Of a stretch of DNA of 49,641 nucleotides, positions 48,874-49,641 are shown piece by piece. The notes below the pieces were generated by a model. That model was not told the DNA's origin. It was given only the letters and a program-made list of their open reading frames with translations, and did not search any database. Position numbers and translations under genes: made by a program. Within the stretch, counting starts at the first letter, position 1, and each line of letters opens with the position of its first letter. Source of the stretch: a virus. The stretch covers positions 1 through 49,641 of the IMG/VR virus record IMGVR_UViG_3300025319_000030; one strand, 5' to 3'.

Positions 48874-49641
48874 ATGAAAAAGCTAGAAAAATTAACCAAA
48901 GAACAAGAACAGAAAATTGCAGTTCACCGTAATAAATGGTTGGATAAGGTTTTTAAATATCAACTTTTCGAAAAGAACACATTTGAGTCAGTAAAGGATT
49001 CAATGATCGAAATGTATGATTTTTGTGGACTGAAAAAACCGATTGTATTACTAGTTGATTCTCCTTATGCTTGCCAGATTGCGGCGAATATGTTTAATAA
49101 TAAAAACCAAGTGTGGGACCAAGTGGGGGACCAAGTGAGGAGCCAAGTGTGGGGCCAAGTTGGGGACCAAGTGAGGGACGAAGTGAGGGACCAACTGGGG
49201 AACCAAGTGTGGGACCAAGTGGGGGACGAAGTGAGGGACCAAGTGGGGAACCAAGTGTGGGGTCAAGTGGGGGACCAAGTGAGGGACCAAGTGAGGGACC
49301 AAGTGGGGGACGAAGTGTGGGGCCAAGTGAGGAGCCAAGTGAGGGACCAAGTGGGGAACCAAGTGTGGGACCAAGTGGGGAACCAAGTGTGGGACCAAGT
49401 GGGGGACGAAGTGAGGGACGAAGTGGGGAACCAAGTGTGGGGTCAAGTGGGGGACCAAGTGGGGGACCAAGTGAGGGGCCAAGTGTGGGGCCAAGTGAGG
49501 GACCAAGTGTGGGGCCAAGTGTGGGGCCAAGTGAGGGACCAAGTGAGGAGCCAAGTGGGGAACCAAGTGTGGGGTCAAGTGGGGGACCAAGTGAGGGACC
49601 AAGTGAGGAACCAAGTGTGGGGCCAAGTGGGGGGCCAAGTG
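48874..49641 (+). CDS. DUF6745-like protein, N-terminal part (gene split by the window ends)
   Basis: Residues 1-78 form an N-terminal domain (LEKLTKEQEQKIAVHRNKWL, then LKKPIVLLVDSPYACQIAAN). The LT-EQ, VxRxxWL and VDSP patterns resemble the start of DUF6745 proteins. From residue 79 the protein is only Q-V-[W/G/R]-x tetrapeptides up to the window edge. It continues, in frame if the 95-bp end overlap is collapsed, at base 3. Function unknown. Sits between terminase and portal genes. Confidence 0.75.
   Translation, partial: MKKLEKLTKEQEQKIAVHRNKWLDKVFKYQLFEKNTFESVKDSMIEMYDFCGLKKPIVLLVDSPYACQIAANMFNNKNQVWDQVGDQVRSQVWGQVGDQVRDEVRDQLGNQVWDQVGDEVRDQVGNQVWGQVGDQVRDQVRDQVGDEVWGQVRSQVRDQVGNQVWDQVGNQVWDQVGDEVRDEVGNQVWGQVGDQVGDQVRGQVWGQVRDQVWGQVWGQVRDQVRSQVGNQVWGQVGDQVRDQVRNQVWGQVGGQV
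49108..49641 (+). repeat. 12-bp coding minisatellite, right segment
   Basis: About 44 tandem units of the same repeat as 1-404. Bases 49547-49641 match 1-95 at 94 of 95 positions (difference at 49623 against 77). Confidence 0.95.

Noticed and set aside
49051-49638. Minus-strand frame of APHL/VPHL repeats
   Set aside because: It is the reverse of the same minisatellite and has no non-repetitive domain of its own.

Overview
The window looks like an essentially complete genome of a tailed, siphovirus-type phage of a Bacteroidota host. The phage call rests on a full set of HK97-type head genes, siphophage tail genes, lysis genes and replication genes on one contig. The host call is an inference from four things: AT-rich sequence, A-rich leaders without Shine-Dalgarno boxes, several copies of the Bacteroidota -7 promoter box TAnnTTTG, and families typical of Bacteroidota phages (DUF4494, DUF6291, HTH_55-like, DUF4326). 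No integrase, CI-like repressor, tRNA or CRISPR array was seen.

Both ends lie in the same 12-bp coding minisatellite. Bases 1-95 match 49547-49641 at 94 of 95 positions, and that overlap keeps the reading frame. The genome is therefore probably circular or circularly permuted (about 49.5 kb if closed there). The terminase - DUF6745-like - portal cluster then runs across the junction.

Layout. 46953-48804: small and large terminase. 48874 to end plus 3-1124: one split gene for a DUF6745-like protein with about 70 tetrapeptide repeats. 1666-8204: portal, head morphogenesis protein, prohead protease and major capsid protein, interrupted by a minus-strand gene and an intergenic region with phased repeats (5241-6179). 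8307-17150: about 9 kb of accessory DNA between capsid and head-tail connector genes. It holds a run of integron-cassette-like units (8672-11625), then DUF4494, MazG-like, a SAM methyltransferase and three glycosyltransferase-like genes. 17252-31428: connectors, tail terminator, tail tube, frameshifted tail chaperone, tape measure, tail hub, a propeller-bearing fibre and a beta-helix-like spike. 31487-33998: lysis (holin, amidase, spanin-like proteins). 34160-46584: recombination and replication (SMC-like ATPase, RecT, MBL-fold protein, helicase plus DNA methyltransferase, DUF6291, DnaB-like ATPase, RuvC-like protein) and many small genes.

The most unusual element is the cassette run at 8672-11625. 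Four imperfect inverted repeats have the architecture of integron attC sites: paired outer boxes, an asymmetric unpaired bulge, a paired stem and a variable centre. In four cassettes the first 8-10 bases after the predicted crossover point are the exact reverse complement of the left end of that cassette's own downstream site, as integron cassette exchange predicts. No integrase is present, so this resembles a CALIN (attC cluster lacking an integrase) carried by a phage. A second notable feature is a cytosine-methyltransferase cassette whose middle appears to encode a second protein in another frame.
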